Positions 10,727-20,699 of a DNA stretch of 64,000 nucleotides are shown here, one piece after another. Source of the stretch: Rachicladosporium sp. CCFEE 5018. Its lineage: Eukaryota > Ascomycota > Dothideomycetes > Cladosporiales > Cladosporiaceae. The translations under genes were made by a program, and so were the position numbers. Below the pieces are notes generated by a model, which was not told where the DNA came from, made no database searches, and saw nothing but the letters and a program-made list of their open reading frames with translations. The DNA lies in NCBI GenBank assembly GCA_002077045.2, contig KZ111158.1:706887-770886 (forward strand), in the 5' to 3' direction. Position 1 is the stretch's first letter. Each line of letters opens with the position of its first letter.

Positions 10727-12298
10727 ATGCGCGACTTCGCAGCCTTCCTCGCATTGCCTGCGACGCTTTTGTGCTTCATCGCATCAAATGGCGCCGCAGC
10801 AGACGCACTTGAGTGGCCTTACAATCTCCCGCCAACAATCAAGTACCACCCAGAGCATGAGCCTCTCGTGAAGCGACAGCTCGAGGCGAAGGAGAAGCTG
10901 GCGTCGCAAAGACCCGTCGGCATGCGCAAAATGAGTGAGGACGAGGGCGAGATGTTCTACATGCATTACTGGGACTTCGGAGACAAGGCGGACCAAGCGG
11001 ACTCGACTGGTAGAGGCGGCGCAACGCTTTCGAGCAACACATCGATACCACTGTCAGCACCGCTAGCGCCACACTTCTCGGGGCGCCGTGGCTATGGACT
11101 GTCCGGCCGCAGCATATTCGCGCGACAATGGGGAGCTTGTCCGGCAGGATCAGCCAGCTGCACGAGCATTGATCGGCCAAACAGCTGCTGTCAGACTGGG
11201 GAAACCTGTATCATCGTGTCAGACACTGGCAACGGAGACGCGGGCTGCTGTCCGCAGGGCGAGACCTGCGGGAATACAATCTCGAGTTGCGATGCATCGG
11301 CAGGGCAGACACAATGCTCGGGTGCGGGCAGTGGGGGCTGTTGTATCGCCGGGTATACGTGCTACGATGTGGGGTGTGTGCTAGCCAACACGCAGACAGT
11401 GGTGACAACTCTGCCCGTCGCGACTGTGACGACTGGAGCGAGCAGCTCACAGACTGCGTCGAGTGCGTCAGACACTAGTGTAGCCGTCGCGGGAGTTGGC
11501 TCGGTGTACACTACGACAATATTCCAGGTCTCGACTGCTACTGCACCAGGATCGACTGGGACCGTCACATCAGTGACAACGGTCACGCTTGCTCCAACTT
11601 CCAGTCCCGGTACCACTGTCCTTGCGGGCCAAGGTCCCCTGACTTGCTCACCTGGCTTCCAGAGCTGTCCAGCTTCTCTCGGTGGCGGCTGCTGCCAGTC
11701 AGGTTACGCATGCGGCGCCGTGGCCTGTGGCACAGCTACAACGTCCACTACGACAGAAGCCTCAGCGCTACCGCCAGCACGACCCACATCAAGCGCGGAC
11801 TCCACTGTTGCAGTCGCAGGCGGACTCACTACAGCCGCCTCCTCAACATCGCTGATCAATAACGACAATTGTCCCACAGGCTTCTACGTCTGCTCCGCCT
11901 ACTACATCGGCGGCTGCTGCCGAGTCGGGCGCGACTGCGCTTCCACCAGCTGCCCAGCCAGCGAGAGCACTGCGGTCGTCTCGTCGGGCGTTACGGTCGT
12001 TGCACCAGCCGGAGCGACGCAGTATTCGACGACCACTGTTGGGGGTGCGAGTAGTGGCGCCAGTGCTGCTGCTGGCACCCAAGGGAACTGCGCGAATGGG
12101 TTCTACTTATGCGGTGCTGATCAGGGGGGAGGCTGCTGTGCTTCAGGGTATGTCTGCGGGACGGCTAGCTGTGCTGCGACGGCTAGTGGAGTTGCTGGGC
12201 AAGCGAAGACGACGCAGAGTGAGGGGAGTATGGCGGGATTGGCGTGGAGTCTGGTTGGTGTTGGATTTGTGAGTTTGGTGGGGATGATGGTGTTGTGA
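10727..12298 (+). CDS. Cys-rich GPI-anchored cell-surface protein
   Basis: A 523-residue secreted protein. It has an N-terminal signal peptide (hydrophobic core ALPATLLCFIA, ending near residue 25). A dibasic Kex2-type site LVKR lies near residue 50, and a further RSIFAR site precedes the first cysteine block. The body has repeated Cys modules. A degenerate N-terminal pair is followed by four copies of a GG-CC-x2-G-x2-C-x4-C pattern with an upstream GFxxC, for example CSPGFQSCPASLGGGCC and CANGFYLCGADQGGGCC. Ser/Thr-rich linkers separate them. The C-terminus is a hydrophobic tail (GLAWSLVGVGFVSLVGMMVL) after small residues, a GPI-attachment signal. Likely cell wall or plasma membrane location. 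The repeated modules suggest a carbohydrate-binding or structural wall role, but no known lectin signature was recognised. Confidence 0.85.
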   Translation: MRDFAAFLALPATLLCFIASNGAAADALEWPYNLPPTIKYHPEHEPLVKRQLEAKEKLASQRPVGMRKMSEDEGEMFYMHYWDFGDKADQADSTGRGGATLSSNTSIPLSAPLAPHFSGRRGYGLSGRSIFARQWGACPAGSASCTSIDRPNSCCQTGETCIIVSDTGNGDAGCCPQGETCGNTISSCDASAGQTQCSGAGSGGCCIAGYTCYDVGCVLANTQTVVTTLPVATVTTGASSSQTASSASDTSVAVAGVGSVYTTTIFQVSTATAPGSTGTVTSVTTVTLAPTSSPGTTVLAGQGPLTCSPGFQSCPASLGGGCCQSGYACGAVACGTATTSTTTEASALPPARPTSSADSTVAVAGGLTTAASSTSLINNDNCPTGFYVCSAYYIGGCCRVGRDCASTSCPASESTAVVSSGVTVVAPAGATQYSTTTVGGASSGASAAAGTQGNCANGFYLCGADQGGGCCASGYVCGTASCAATASGVAGQAKTTQSEGSMAGLAWSLVGVGFVSLVGMMVL

Positions 12299-12588
12299 GC
12301 TTTGGTCATGGTCTTGCAGTGTTTGAGCGACTCTATGGTGCTGTAAATCTTCCCAGTATGATCATGATCTCTGTGCCGAGCACTTTCTGTTGATCTGCAT
12401 CATCTGTGGTATAATTCCACGCTACTGTCTCTCTCTCGTCTTCGGCATCACATGTCAATGGGAAGAGTGTGGGGTTGCAGCTGCATCCCAAGTTTACCCT
12501 GCTCGAGCACCTGCTGTTTGTCTTCCACATTGACCTCTCAGTATCTTGTCATACAGTGCTGTTGGATTTATCAGTGTTCCTAGCTGCC

Positions 12589-13805
12589 ATGGTCAGTACG
12601 CGCCCCCTCCTCGTGCAAGTCGCAACTGACGTCCCTCCCCACAGGCCTCCCCCCGCCAGCACCGCAGTAACAGCAAACACCGCTCCTCTACCAATCTCTC
12701 GAATCTCCGCCTTGCGCCTCTGTCCGCTCGATTCGCCGATACGGTGCCGAAGAAATCGTCGGCGCCTCGATCGCCGTACGAAGATGCTGCGGACTTTACC
12801 TTCGCGCGACATGACGCTTCGTACATTGGTGGGAAGTCTGCGCCGACGACACCGGGAGTGTTGAGTCGGTCGAGTAGCAGGAAGCATATGGCTGGAGGGC
12901 TGAGCAGACGGGGCTCGCTGTACGATGATCAGGGAGAGGACGTGGCAGGTGGGGACGAAAGCTTGGGTGTAGGTGGTGGGATGGTGAAGGCCAAAAGCGA
13001 AGCTACGTTGGCGACGAGGGAGAGGCTCGCTGGGTATGGTGTTCCTCTACGAAAGCGGCAATCTGGCCAGCAGAGGAGCAGAACGAATGGCACGACCACG
13101 CCACGGGTCAGGAGTCGCGTTCAGCACGATGAAGATTGGCTGTCTCGCGCTACGACGGCTACAAACGCATTGCTGCAGGAGAGCAAAGGACAGACTTGGA
13201 TCGCGACACGCGACTCTTCGGCTTCTTTGCACATCCCATCTAGCGAGGATGATGATGCGGACGAAGGCTACGAGGAGATGGCCGCTAGTACAATCCCACA
13301 GTCCCGTCCCCGTACCGCTGCTTCAGCAGCAGCCACACCCCGACCTCAGACATGGGGCTCTCGCTTCGGCTCTCGTCCTGCTTCACGTCGGACGAGTAGA
13401 CGAGGGAGTGTGTCTCGGACTCCTGGGGCCGCGGTGACGGAGTCATTAGCTACATACTTCGACCATCCAGCTCTCAACGAAGTCTCCTCCCCTACTTCTT
13501 CCCGAAGCGCATCACCCGAGATCAACGAAGCCGAGCTCGAGGCACTCACACAAACCCAGACAAACGGATTCGGCGGACTGGTCGACAGAGTCATGGGGTT
13601 CAGTATCTTCGGCACTGCGGAGAGCGAGGAAAGCGGTGCTGACACTGAGCTTGAGCGGCAGCTCAATGGGGACGAGATTGTACCGAGACGGAGAGCGCAG
13701 CTGCCTCCGCCACCTGCGAGGCAGAATACTGCTAAAGGGGAGCAGGTGGGGTTGTGGGAGGATGCGGCGTGGTTGTTGAGTGTGGCCGGGCGGGCGTTGA
13801 CTTGA
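12589..13805 (+). CDS. DUF3984-like protein with ATG-only first coding exon
   Basis: The start ATG (12589-12591) is followed at once by a 53-nt intron (12592-12644, GTCAGT ... AACTGAC ... CCACAG). Exon 2 (12645-13805) then reads ASPRQHRSNSKHRSS and continues in one frame, for 387 residues. The early block SYIGGKSAPTTPGVLSRSSS matches a conserved fungal family that I recall as DUF3984. The rest is Ser/Arg-rich and mostly disordered, with an acidic patch EDDDADEGYEEM and a more ordered C-terminus (GGLVDRVMGFSIFG ... DAAWLLSVAGRALT). Without splicing, no ATG lies upstream in this frame. Function unknown. Confidence 0.8.
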
Positions 13806-14051
13806 GAAACATGTGCATCCCGAAGCGTATACTACCACGACATTGGTGAGCTGACTTTGTATGAGTATCCGCTGAGTACGCGATAAAGTCCGTACCAACC
13901 ATCCATCCCAGAAACGTCGGAAGGTCAGCAAGATCACAGAGCTTGGCTTTTAGATCTCTCACGTTTCCTATCATTCTTCTCTCCGCAGCATCATAGCGAC
14001 ACGGACTTACGATTCGCCTCGATTGACCAGAATTCAAGAGTTATACACGAG

Positions 14052-14518
14052 ATGGAGCAACCTCCGGACAACGGACTCCCGCTGAGTCCTCTCCTCCGAC
14101 TACCAACTGAGCTGCGTCTCCAGATCTACGACCATCTCTTCGCCTCCAGCCTCAGCTGCCTCACGTATCCCAACCAGAAACACCACCTTTAACACTTACC
14201 CCCGCTCCTCCAAGTCTGCAGCACCATCCGTCTCGAAGCTCTTGAGCCCTGGACCACATACTCACCAAATCGAGGGACGAAGTGCGGCAACCACGCCATG
14301 CCGAGTTTCCGGCTTTAGACATCCGCCAGCGGCCTCGAGAGAACGGAGCTTCATGGGATTATCGGCACTGCTGGGCGGGGGAGCGAAATGCCTACCTCAG
14401 TATCATGGAAAAGCAGCTTGGTACGCTGATTCAGTATGGTTGTAGTCTCGGTGAGGACGGTCTAGTGAGCAGCACGATCTTTGGTGCCGACGATGAGCCT
14501 AGACCTTGGCCAGAGTGA
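14052..14518 (+). pseudogene. F-box/2EXR-like family member, broken
   Basis: Starts MEQPPDNGLPLSPLLRLP, then TELRLQIYDHLF, the family hallmark. A TAA at 14190-14192 interrupts it where intact relatives have Tyr. The same frame then continues with QVCSTIRLEALEPWTT. A one-base shift near 14,260 moves the homology into the next frame (DEVRQPRHAEFPALDI ... YLSIMEKQLGTLIQYG ... EPRPWPE), which ends at a TGA (14516-14518). Comparison with the copy at 15,781, whose tail reads WPIWVPW, suggests that this TGA replaced a Trp codon. There are at least three lesions, so this is a relic of the tandem family. Confidence 0.75.
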
Positions 14519-14895
14519 GTGCCGTGGTGAGTCGTCATGGATATACCAAGTCTGCAAATCCAAGGCATTTCCGCTCTGGACCACTGGCGGCTTAAGCAGT
14601 TGAATGGATGTTACTGGTTCCGAGGTCTACCACTGCAGATCTACTGAAGGGGTGCGTGGTCACCGAAAGTCGCACATGAAAACCCAACCACTCACCGCAT
14701 TCATAGTGGTCAACAGACATGTACTTTGACTCACATGTCATGCTCGCGGGATCTCTTGAACTTTTGCCACTGGCACTCATCGTTCGCCGCAAAGGATACC
14801 GTTCTTTTTTAATTTCGATTCGGTGTCGACCACTGGTAGCTAGCGTCTCTGCAAAGCCTTCTTAGTCTTCTACTCCGGCGACGAGTATTGGAACT
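14519..14895. other. Spacer between family copies
   Basis: No gene. Its first ~40 bases (GTGCCGTGGTGAG ... TATACCAAGTCTGC) resemble the sequence just after the tail of the copy at 15,781 (near 16,271), so the duplication unit extended past the coding region. Confidence 0.55.
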
Positions 14896-15510
14896 ATGGC
14901 AACACAGCCTGTCATCAAGTCATCGACCACGAGGGACCCAAGATCAAACCTGAGCATGCTGCTCCGGCTGCCAACAGAGCTACGACTCATCATCTACGAA
15001 CATCTCTTTGAAACCTGCTTCGAGTCGCCCAAGCAGGCCCGACGACAAGAGCTGTATTCTCTGCCCCCGATCTTCCGGGTGTGCACTACCAGTCGCTCCG
15101 AAGCTCTCATGCCGTGGATCACATGCCTTGAATCAATGAATGGCGACATTCGGCAATTGCGCTTCGCCTCCGACTGTCTACTTCCATGGGGAACTCGCCA
15201 GAGGCAGGTGTACGAGCGCTATGAGTATCTCCGCGCTTGCTTGGACCAGATCTCTGTGCTGATCAGTCATGCAACTTCTGTCTGCAAAACTGGGGTACGA
15301 ATTCACGACAGATACACCAGCTATGGCAGGTGGATGCCTTGGCCGGAATTCCCACCGCCTCAACCGCTGAATGATTGGCGTTGTGCGGACTTGGATGATC
15401 CGTTACAGTATCCGGACGAGTCTATCAGGCAGAGAGACGCGCACTTTGGGTACAGGGCCCGCGGGGCAGAGGAGCCGATTTGTAATGCTACCGCAGAACA
15501 TGAAGCGTGA
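14896..15510 (+). CDS. F-box/2EXR-like small protein (intact family copy)
   Basis: A 204-residue single-exon protein and the best-preserved member of the local cluster. Residues ~22-45 hold the LLRLPTELRLIIYEHLF motif, the F-box/2EXR-like helix pair that in other proteins docks to partners such as Skp1. A short variable loop, LPPIFRVCTTSRSEALMPWITCL and a helical YEYLRACLDQISVLISH follow. The C-terminal half includes the PWPEFPPP word shared with neighbouring copies. There is no signal peptide or membrane segment. Family assignment rests on the LPxELRxxIY pattern; function is unknown. Confidence 0.75.
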   Translation: MATQPVIKSSTTRDPRSNLSMLLRLPTELRLIIYEHLFETCFESPKQARRQELYSLPPIFRVCTTSRSEALMPWITCLESMNGDIRQLRFASDCLLPWGTRQRQVYERYEYLRACLDQISVLISHATSVCKTGVRIHDRYTSYGRWMPWPEFPPPQPLNDWRCADLDDPLQYPDESIRQRDAHFGYRARGAEEPICNATAEHEA

Positions 15511-15780
15511 CACGATTTCTGGTCAGCACAAAAGTTCCAGAATTCTGGCGCCGTTGGTCTACGACTCTCAGCGGGCAGGTGGTCAAGTGTGACCACTCAC
15601 TCCACATGTATAGGTCAAGGAAGCACAGCCTTGGCACTTGAAAGGCACGTCAATGAATATCTGATCTGCTGCATACAACGATACCACTTACACACCCCCA
15701 AACAATGTCGGCACGTGGACGTCCTGGTAGCGAAAGTAGGTTCCAACCTCGTATGATCGTCCGAAAATATCGATTTGGCC

Positions 15781-16281
15781 ATGGATTCTATCGCAAAGGT
15801 GGTACATGTTCCTTCTGAGCCCTTGCGGTCAACTCTGCTGCTCAGCCTACCCGCAGAGCTCCGTCTCATGATCTACGACATCCTCTTCAACTCGATCCTC
15901 AGCTCGCGGTCCGAGATCGACGGCCGACAATGCTATCCTCTATCACCAATTCTTCGCACCTGCGCCATCATCCGAAGCGAAGCCCTCAGACCATGGTGCG
16001 AGTGTCTCAACAGGACCAAAACGAGAGCTAGGAAGCGACGCCATCCCCGCTCGAAAACTTACAGGAAGCATCTCCACTGGTATCTCCAACAAGACGAGAT
16101 TACCCACAAACATGATCGCCTGTGGCGGGTAATGGAACGGGACGCTTATTACAATACTTTGTTGGGGCAGCTCACTGTGCTTATTCGATAAAGCAGCACT
16201 GTTCGCAGAGGTTGTCGAGAACGTCGCGACGTTGCGGGTAATGACGGGGAGCCTCGGCTTTGGCCGATTTGGGTGCCGTGG
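15781..16281 (+). pseudogene. F-box/2EXR-like copy, truncated by TAA
   Basis: ATG at 15781. The first frame ends at 16189-16191 (TAA) after 136 residues: LLLSLPAELRLMIYDILF, then CYPLSPILRTCAIIRSEAL, then YYNTLLGQLTVLIR. The same frame continues past the stop with SSTVRRGCRERR and the family tail GEPRLWPIWVPW, ending at TGA near 16,281. The stop falls where relatives have Tyr or His (LIQYG, LLTYG, LISHA). The upstream part could still make a 136-residue protein, so this is either a truncated gene or a recent pseudogene. Confidence 0.65.
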
Positions 16282-16685
16282 TGAGGAGGAGTTGCCTGGC
16301 AAGACAGTGATATCTATACCGAGTCTGCGAGACACAGAGAGTTGTCTAATGGAACGCATAAGGCAGGCTAAGCTCAGAGTTCGATCCACATTGCGACCGC
16401 GGAGCAGGGGGTGTGAACCCTTTGCTGGTCACCAGCACAAGTCCCGAAGACATGGCACCTCCATTGTCATGCCCCTCAGCGTGCATGTGATGAAGTCCGA
16501 CCACTCTCTCCAGGTCTGTTGGTCATCAAAGAGCGGTCTTGGCGCCCGACTCGTTTTTTTCCAAACCTCTTTCCATCTCGTCCTCTGGGTTCGCATTGAC
16601 ATAGAGAATTGAAAGCATCAACGACCTGACCACCGAGACGCGTGGACAGCGTTCAGCTGCTACGAAAGCATTGCGAGTTCCTGCC

Positions 16686-17173
16686 ATGACAGCCAACTCG
16701 ATCGCTGACCGATTGGCGAAGGAGCCCCCTCAGCCAACAGGTCAGCTGCTTCGCCTGTCCGCGGACCTCCGTCTCATTGCCTACGACCATCTGTTCGAAT
16801 GCTGCTTTGAACCTCCGAGGGCCCGACGTCACCAAGTCTACCCCCTGTCCCCAATCTTCCGGGTATGCACCACCATTCGCATCGAAGCCTTGGAGACGTG
16901 GACTGCATGCCTCATGAGAGCTCGGCGGGAAGTCCGCGAGTTGCATAGCGTAGAGATGCTCCAGGTCTGGCATCTCGGTCCCCTGCCAGGTGAGGCGGAA
17001 CGTCGATGGAGGTCTCGGCGATGGCATGACTTCGAGCGTTGACAATCACTTGACGCGCGACACAAGCAGATCGTTGTACTGGAGCGGTATAGCGCTGCCG
17101 TACGCAAACGCGCTGGAGATTGTGGTGACGCTGCAATCGAGGAACGCGATCCCGAGCCTTGGCCACTGCCGCC
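16686..17173 (+). pseudogene. F-box/2EXR-like copy, interrupted by TGA
   Basis: ATG at 16686. A 118-residue frame (LLRLSADLRLIAYDHLF, VYPLSPIFRVCTTIRIEALETW) stops at TGA 17040-17042. The same frame then runs on for 43 codons (DARHKQIVVLERYSAAVRKR) to the family word DPEPWPLPPR and a TAA near 17,173. Conservation of the downstream tail indicates a secondary stop. The Pro of LP is replaced by Ser here (LSADLR), another sign of decay or divergence. Confidence 0.65.
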
Positions 17174-18321
17174 GCGGTAATTCTAGGGGTCAGAGCGTTG
17201 AGGGCCGACACTTGGGTATGTGCGAAATCGAATCAGGTATCCAAATGGTACAAAGATCTAGCCGCGGGAGCAGGCGTAGAGTCATATATCCGGTCTGTAG
17301 CTGTTTGAATCATCATGGCCTTACGAACTTGCAATAGAGTGCCCGTAGATGATCGAGGCCACCCGACGACGTGCTACATGGTAGCAAAGACATTGAAAGC
17401 GTGCAAGGTAGGACGGACGATCTCGGTAATCTCATGACTATCGGGGTTAGAGGTGCTGTCCACTGAAGAACTCCTATCCCTCCGGATGGCTGAGTGTGGT
17501 CAGCATGACCTGACACGTATTGGTCAATAAAGAAGAGCACAGCCGTGGCGGTCAGTTCCTAGTTCATGACCATTTCTCTATATTGCCGCTGCACAGCACC
17601 ATACGAGCCAGAGCAGCACCGCTCATATCAGATACTGGGATACTGAACTGTGTTGGAAGCGTGCAGCAGCGTTTTCCAGTGATGAGTCTGGGCGGGAGGA
17701 ACCATGATCGGCGGGAGTGTGGAAGGCGTATGGAGGTTTATCTGCATGAACTGGACACGTAGGCGCCTGGATCAGTGTTTGCTGGTGCGGCAGACGTGAA
17801 GACGAAGGAGGCTAAGCAATCGAAGGGGCGTGTCGCTATGAGTATCGCCATTCGGTGCGCCGCTATGACAATTCGGTTGCCGGCCTGGCTACGGCGGCGA
17901 GGCGGTCGATTACTCGTCAGGAGCGGTCGGCTGAGACAGTGGAAGAAAACCGAATGTGACATATTGCTCTCGAGAATACAATAGAGACCTAAAGTATACG
18001 CACCTACACCTAATCTGAGACTAAGATCATCAGATTGACTTGAACCAAAGATCTTGCTCTGCCATGCGCAGGTGTTGTTGTGTTTGAGACTACTCTCTGC
18101 GCTTACTATCGTCGCATTGACCTCTACCAGGTAGCTCTCACAGGCAAAGTCGTTAATTGAAACCGCCAGAGAAGCACGACGTGGAAGCTTCTCGTGCACT
18201 GTAGTCCAGATGTGAAAGCAGGAAAGCCTCACCTCCAGGGCTGCGCACGCGAGTCACGCAGGCTCAGTCGACATATGAGTCGAATTACATGTGATCGCAC
18301 GACACAAATGACATCGCAATC
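17174..18321. other. Gene-free spacer
   Basis: No protein-like frame, RNA gene or repeat recognised. The last part precedes the methionyl-tRNA synthetase start and should contain its promoter. Confidence 0.5.
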
Positions 18322-20283
18322 ATGAACGGCAAACAGGACGTGATCCTGCCCCAAGCAGGCAAGAATAACATCTTAATCACATCCGCGCTCCCATATGTCA
18401 ATAACGTCCCTCATCTTGGCAATGTCATTGGATCGGTCCTGTCAGCAGACGTCTTTGCGCGGTACTGCAAAGCTCGAGGGTACCCAACACTGTTCGTCTG
18501 CGGAACCGACGAGTATGGCACAGCGACCGAGACGAAGGCAATAGAAGAGGGTGTCACGCCTCAGGAGCTCTGCGACAAGTACAACAAGTTGCACAAAGAG
18601 GTATATGACTGGTTCAACATCGCATTCGACCACTTTGGACGCACGCCCACGCAACAACAGACCGATATCGCGCAGGATATCTTCACGAAGCTGCACCAAA
18701 ATGGTTACCTCGAGGAAAGGACGACGACACAGCCGTACTGCGAGAAGCACAAGGGATTCCTAGCAGATCGCTTTGTGGAGGGGGAGTGCCCACTGTGTGG
18801 TTACAACGATGCTCGAGGTGATCAGTGCGACAAGTGTGGGAAGCTACTGGATCCGCTGGACCTCAAGAACCCGCGCTGCAAGCTTGATGGCTCGACTCCA
18901 GTCCCCCGAGAGACGAAGCACGTCTTCATTTTGCTAGATAAGCTTCAAGACAAGGTCAAAGCATGGTCAGAAGAGAGCAGCACCAAGGGCGCATGGAGCG
19001 AGAACGGCATCAACATCACGAAGGCCTGGATCAAGGAAGGTTTGCACGGTCGAGGAATCACTCGAGATCTGAAGTGGGGTACTGCGGTACCTTTGCCAGG
19101 CTACGAAGACAAGGTGCTGTACGTGTGGTTTGACGCTTGCATAGGCTATGTCTCGATCACAGCAAACTACACAGAGCACTGGGAGAAGTGGTGGCGGAAT
19201 CCGGACGAGGTGAAGTTGTATCAGTTCATGGGCAAGGACAACGTACCCTTCCACACTGTCGTCTTTCCCTGCTCTCAGATCGGCACAGGCGATAAGTGGA
19301 CCATGCTGCATCATCTGTCGACGACCGAGTATCTCAACTACGAGAAGGGCAAGTTCTCGAAATCGCGAGGCGTGGGCGTGTTCGGCAACAGTGCCAAGGC
19401 GACTGGCATCTCGTCGGACGTGTGGCGGTACTTCCTGCTGCTTCGAAGACCAGAGACGAGCGATACTGAGTTCGAGTGGGACGGTTTCATTGCAGCGAAC
19501 AACGGCGAGCTCGTTGCAAACTTTGGGAACTTCGTCAACCGGATCTTGAAGTTCGTCAACAGTGCTAACTATGACTCCGTCGTGCCGAATCCCCCGAAGC
19601 TCGAACCGGGATCCGACCTCGCCAAGGGCCTTGACCAGCACAAGAAGGAGGTGAACGAGAAGCTGAAGGAGTACCGAGATCATTTCGAGGCCGTGCACCT
19701 CAAGCAAGCTCTGGTCACGGCTCGTGAGCTCTCATCACTAGGCAATTTTCTCCTACAGAAAAACAAGCTCGACAATGCTCTCTTCAATACGGAGCGAGAG
19801 AGGTGCGACGCAGTGGTCTACCTCTGCATCCAGCACGTGCACCTCCTTGCAAGCGTCATTGCACCATACCTCCCCGCCACAACACAATCCATATTATCAC
19901 AGCTGCAGGCAGAGATGCTCCAGATTCCTGACACATGGGAAGCGACATCAATACCAGGCGGTCACAAGATCGGGAAGGCAGAGCATCTGTTCAAGACGAT
20001 CAAGCCTGAGAAGGAGAAGGAGTGGCGAGAGCTATTTGGTGGGCAGGAGGCGCAGAAGATCAGAGCTGAGAAAGAGGCTAAAGCCGCGGCGCGGAAGGCT
20101 GACAAGGAGAAGAAGAAGGCCCGGAAGGCTGCCGAGAAGCCTGAGGATGACGCCCCTGCTGCGAGCGAGAAGCCCAGCGTCGAGGCTGTTGAGAAGGATG
20201 GTGCGCAGACGAATACTAGTGCTGGAACAGCTTTGGAGGAGGTCACGGAAGGTACGAGGCAGGTAGCACTGCAGACGAGCTGA
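18322..20283 (+). CDS. MES1: Methionyl-tRNA synthetase, cytosolic
   Basis: Charges tRNA-Met with methionine for initiation and elongation. This is a single-exon class I synthetase of 653 residues. The HIGH-type motif is HLGN at residues 31-34. A zinc knuckle C156-x2-C159 ... C169-x2-C172 lies in the connective peptide. The KMSKS-type loop KFSKSRG starts at K344. The anticodon-binding helical domain follows (NNGELVANFGNFVNR and onward). The protein starts directly at the catalytic domain and lacks the GST-like N-terminal domain of yeast Mes1. The C-terminus is a Lys/Ala-rich charged tail (RAEKEAKAAARKADKEKKK), probably for tRNA binding. It sits in the middle of the F-box/2EXR-like copies, so the cluster expanded around it. 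Confidence 0.96.
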   Translation: MNGKQDVILPQAGKNNILITSALPYVNNVPHLGNVIGSVLSADVFARYCKARGYPTLFVCGTDEYGTATETKAIEEGVTPQELCDKYNKLHKEVYDWFNIAFDHFGRTPTQQQTDIAQDIFTKLHQNGYLEERTTTQPYCEKHKGFLADRFVEGECPLCGYNDARGDQCDKCGKLLDPLDLKNPRCKLDGSTPVPRETKHVFILLDKLQDKVKAWSEESSTKGAWSENGINITKAWIKEGLHGRGITRDLKWGTAVPLPGYEDKVLYVWFDACIGYVSITANYTEHWEKWWRNPDEVKLYQFMGKDNVPFHTVVFPCSQIGTGDKWTMLHHLSTTEYLNYEKGKFSKSRGVGVFGNSAKATGISSDVWRYFLLLRRPETSDTEFEWDGFIAANNGELVANFGNFVNRILKFVNSANYDSVVPNPPKLEPGSDLAKGLDQHKKEVNEKLKEYRDHFEAVHLKQALVTARELSSLGNFLLQKNKLDNALFNTERERCDAVVYLCIQHVHLLASVIAPYLPATTQSILSQLQAEMLQIPDTWEATSIPGGHKIGKAEHLFKTIKPEKEKEWRELFGGQEAQKIRAEKEAKAAARKADKEKKKARKAAEKPEDDAPAASEKPSVEAVEKDGAQTNTSAGTALEEVTEGTRQVALQTS

Positions 20284-20699
20284 GCATGAGGATAGATGGG
20301 GTGGTGTATGAGCCATGACTGTGTTCGGCACTGAAAACCTGCAAGGCGTTCCGGAAGGCTGTCCCAAAGTGGATGTGTAAGAGTTGACTCTCAACGAGTC
20401 CTCGCTGGGTTTGGCATCATGAGTATTATCAAATGAAGCGCTTCAGAACTTGGGGTGACAGTCACTCACGATTGCATATCAGGCTGTGTCATGTTCAGCA
20501 AGAAAGCCCAATGGGACACGGCATGATTGTATCCGACCGCTCCACTGATACAGAGGTAACAGGTCATTCGATTGACCATACGTCGCTACAGCTGCGGTCC
20601 AGCATCCATATCTGCAAGCGACATTCTCTCACAAGCTACGAGCACAAGAATATGTGCCATTGGATAGCCAGATTTTACAGCGCACAGCAAATAGCCAAG
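20284..20699. other. Spacer, possible upstream coding extension
   Basis: The downstream frame is open back to an ATG at 20433, but the extra 89 codons are not protein-like and relatives start close to the LPAE motif. Otherwise nothing is recognised. Confidence 0.4.

Noticed and set aside
17738..18232. 164-codon minus-strand frame between the family cluster and MES1
   Set aside because: No recognisable motif, mixed composition and no supporting splice or family signal.
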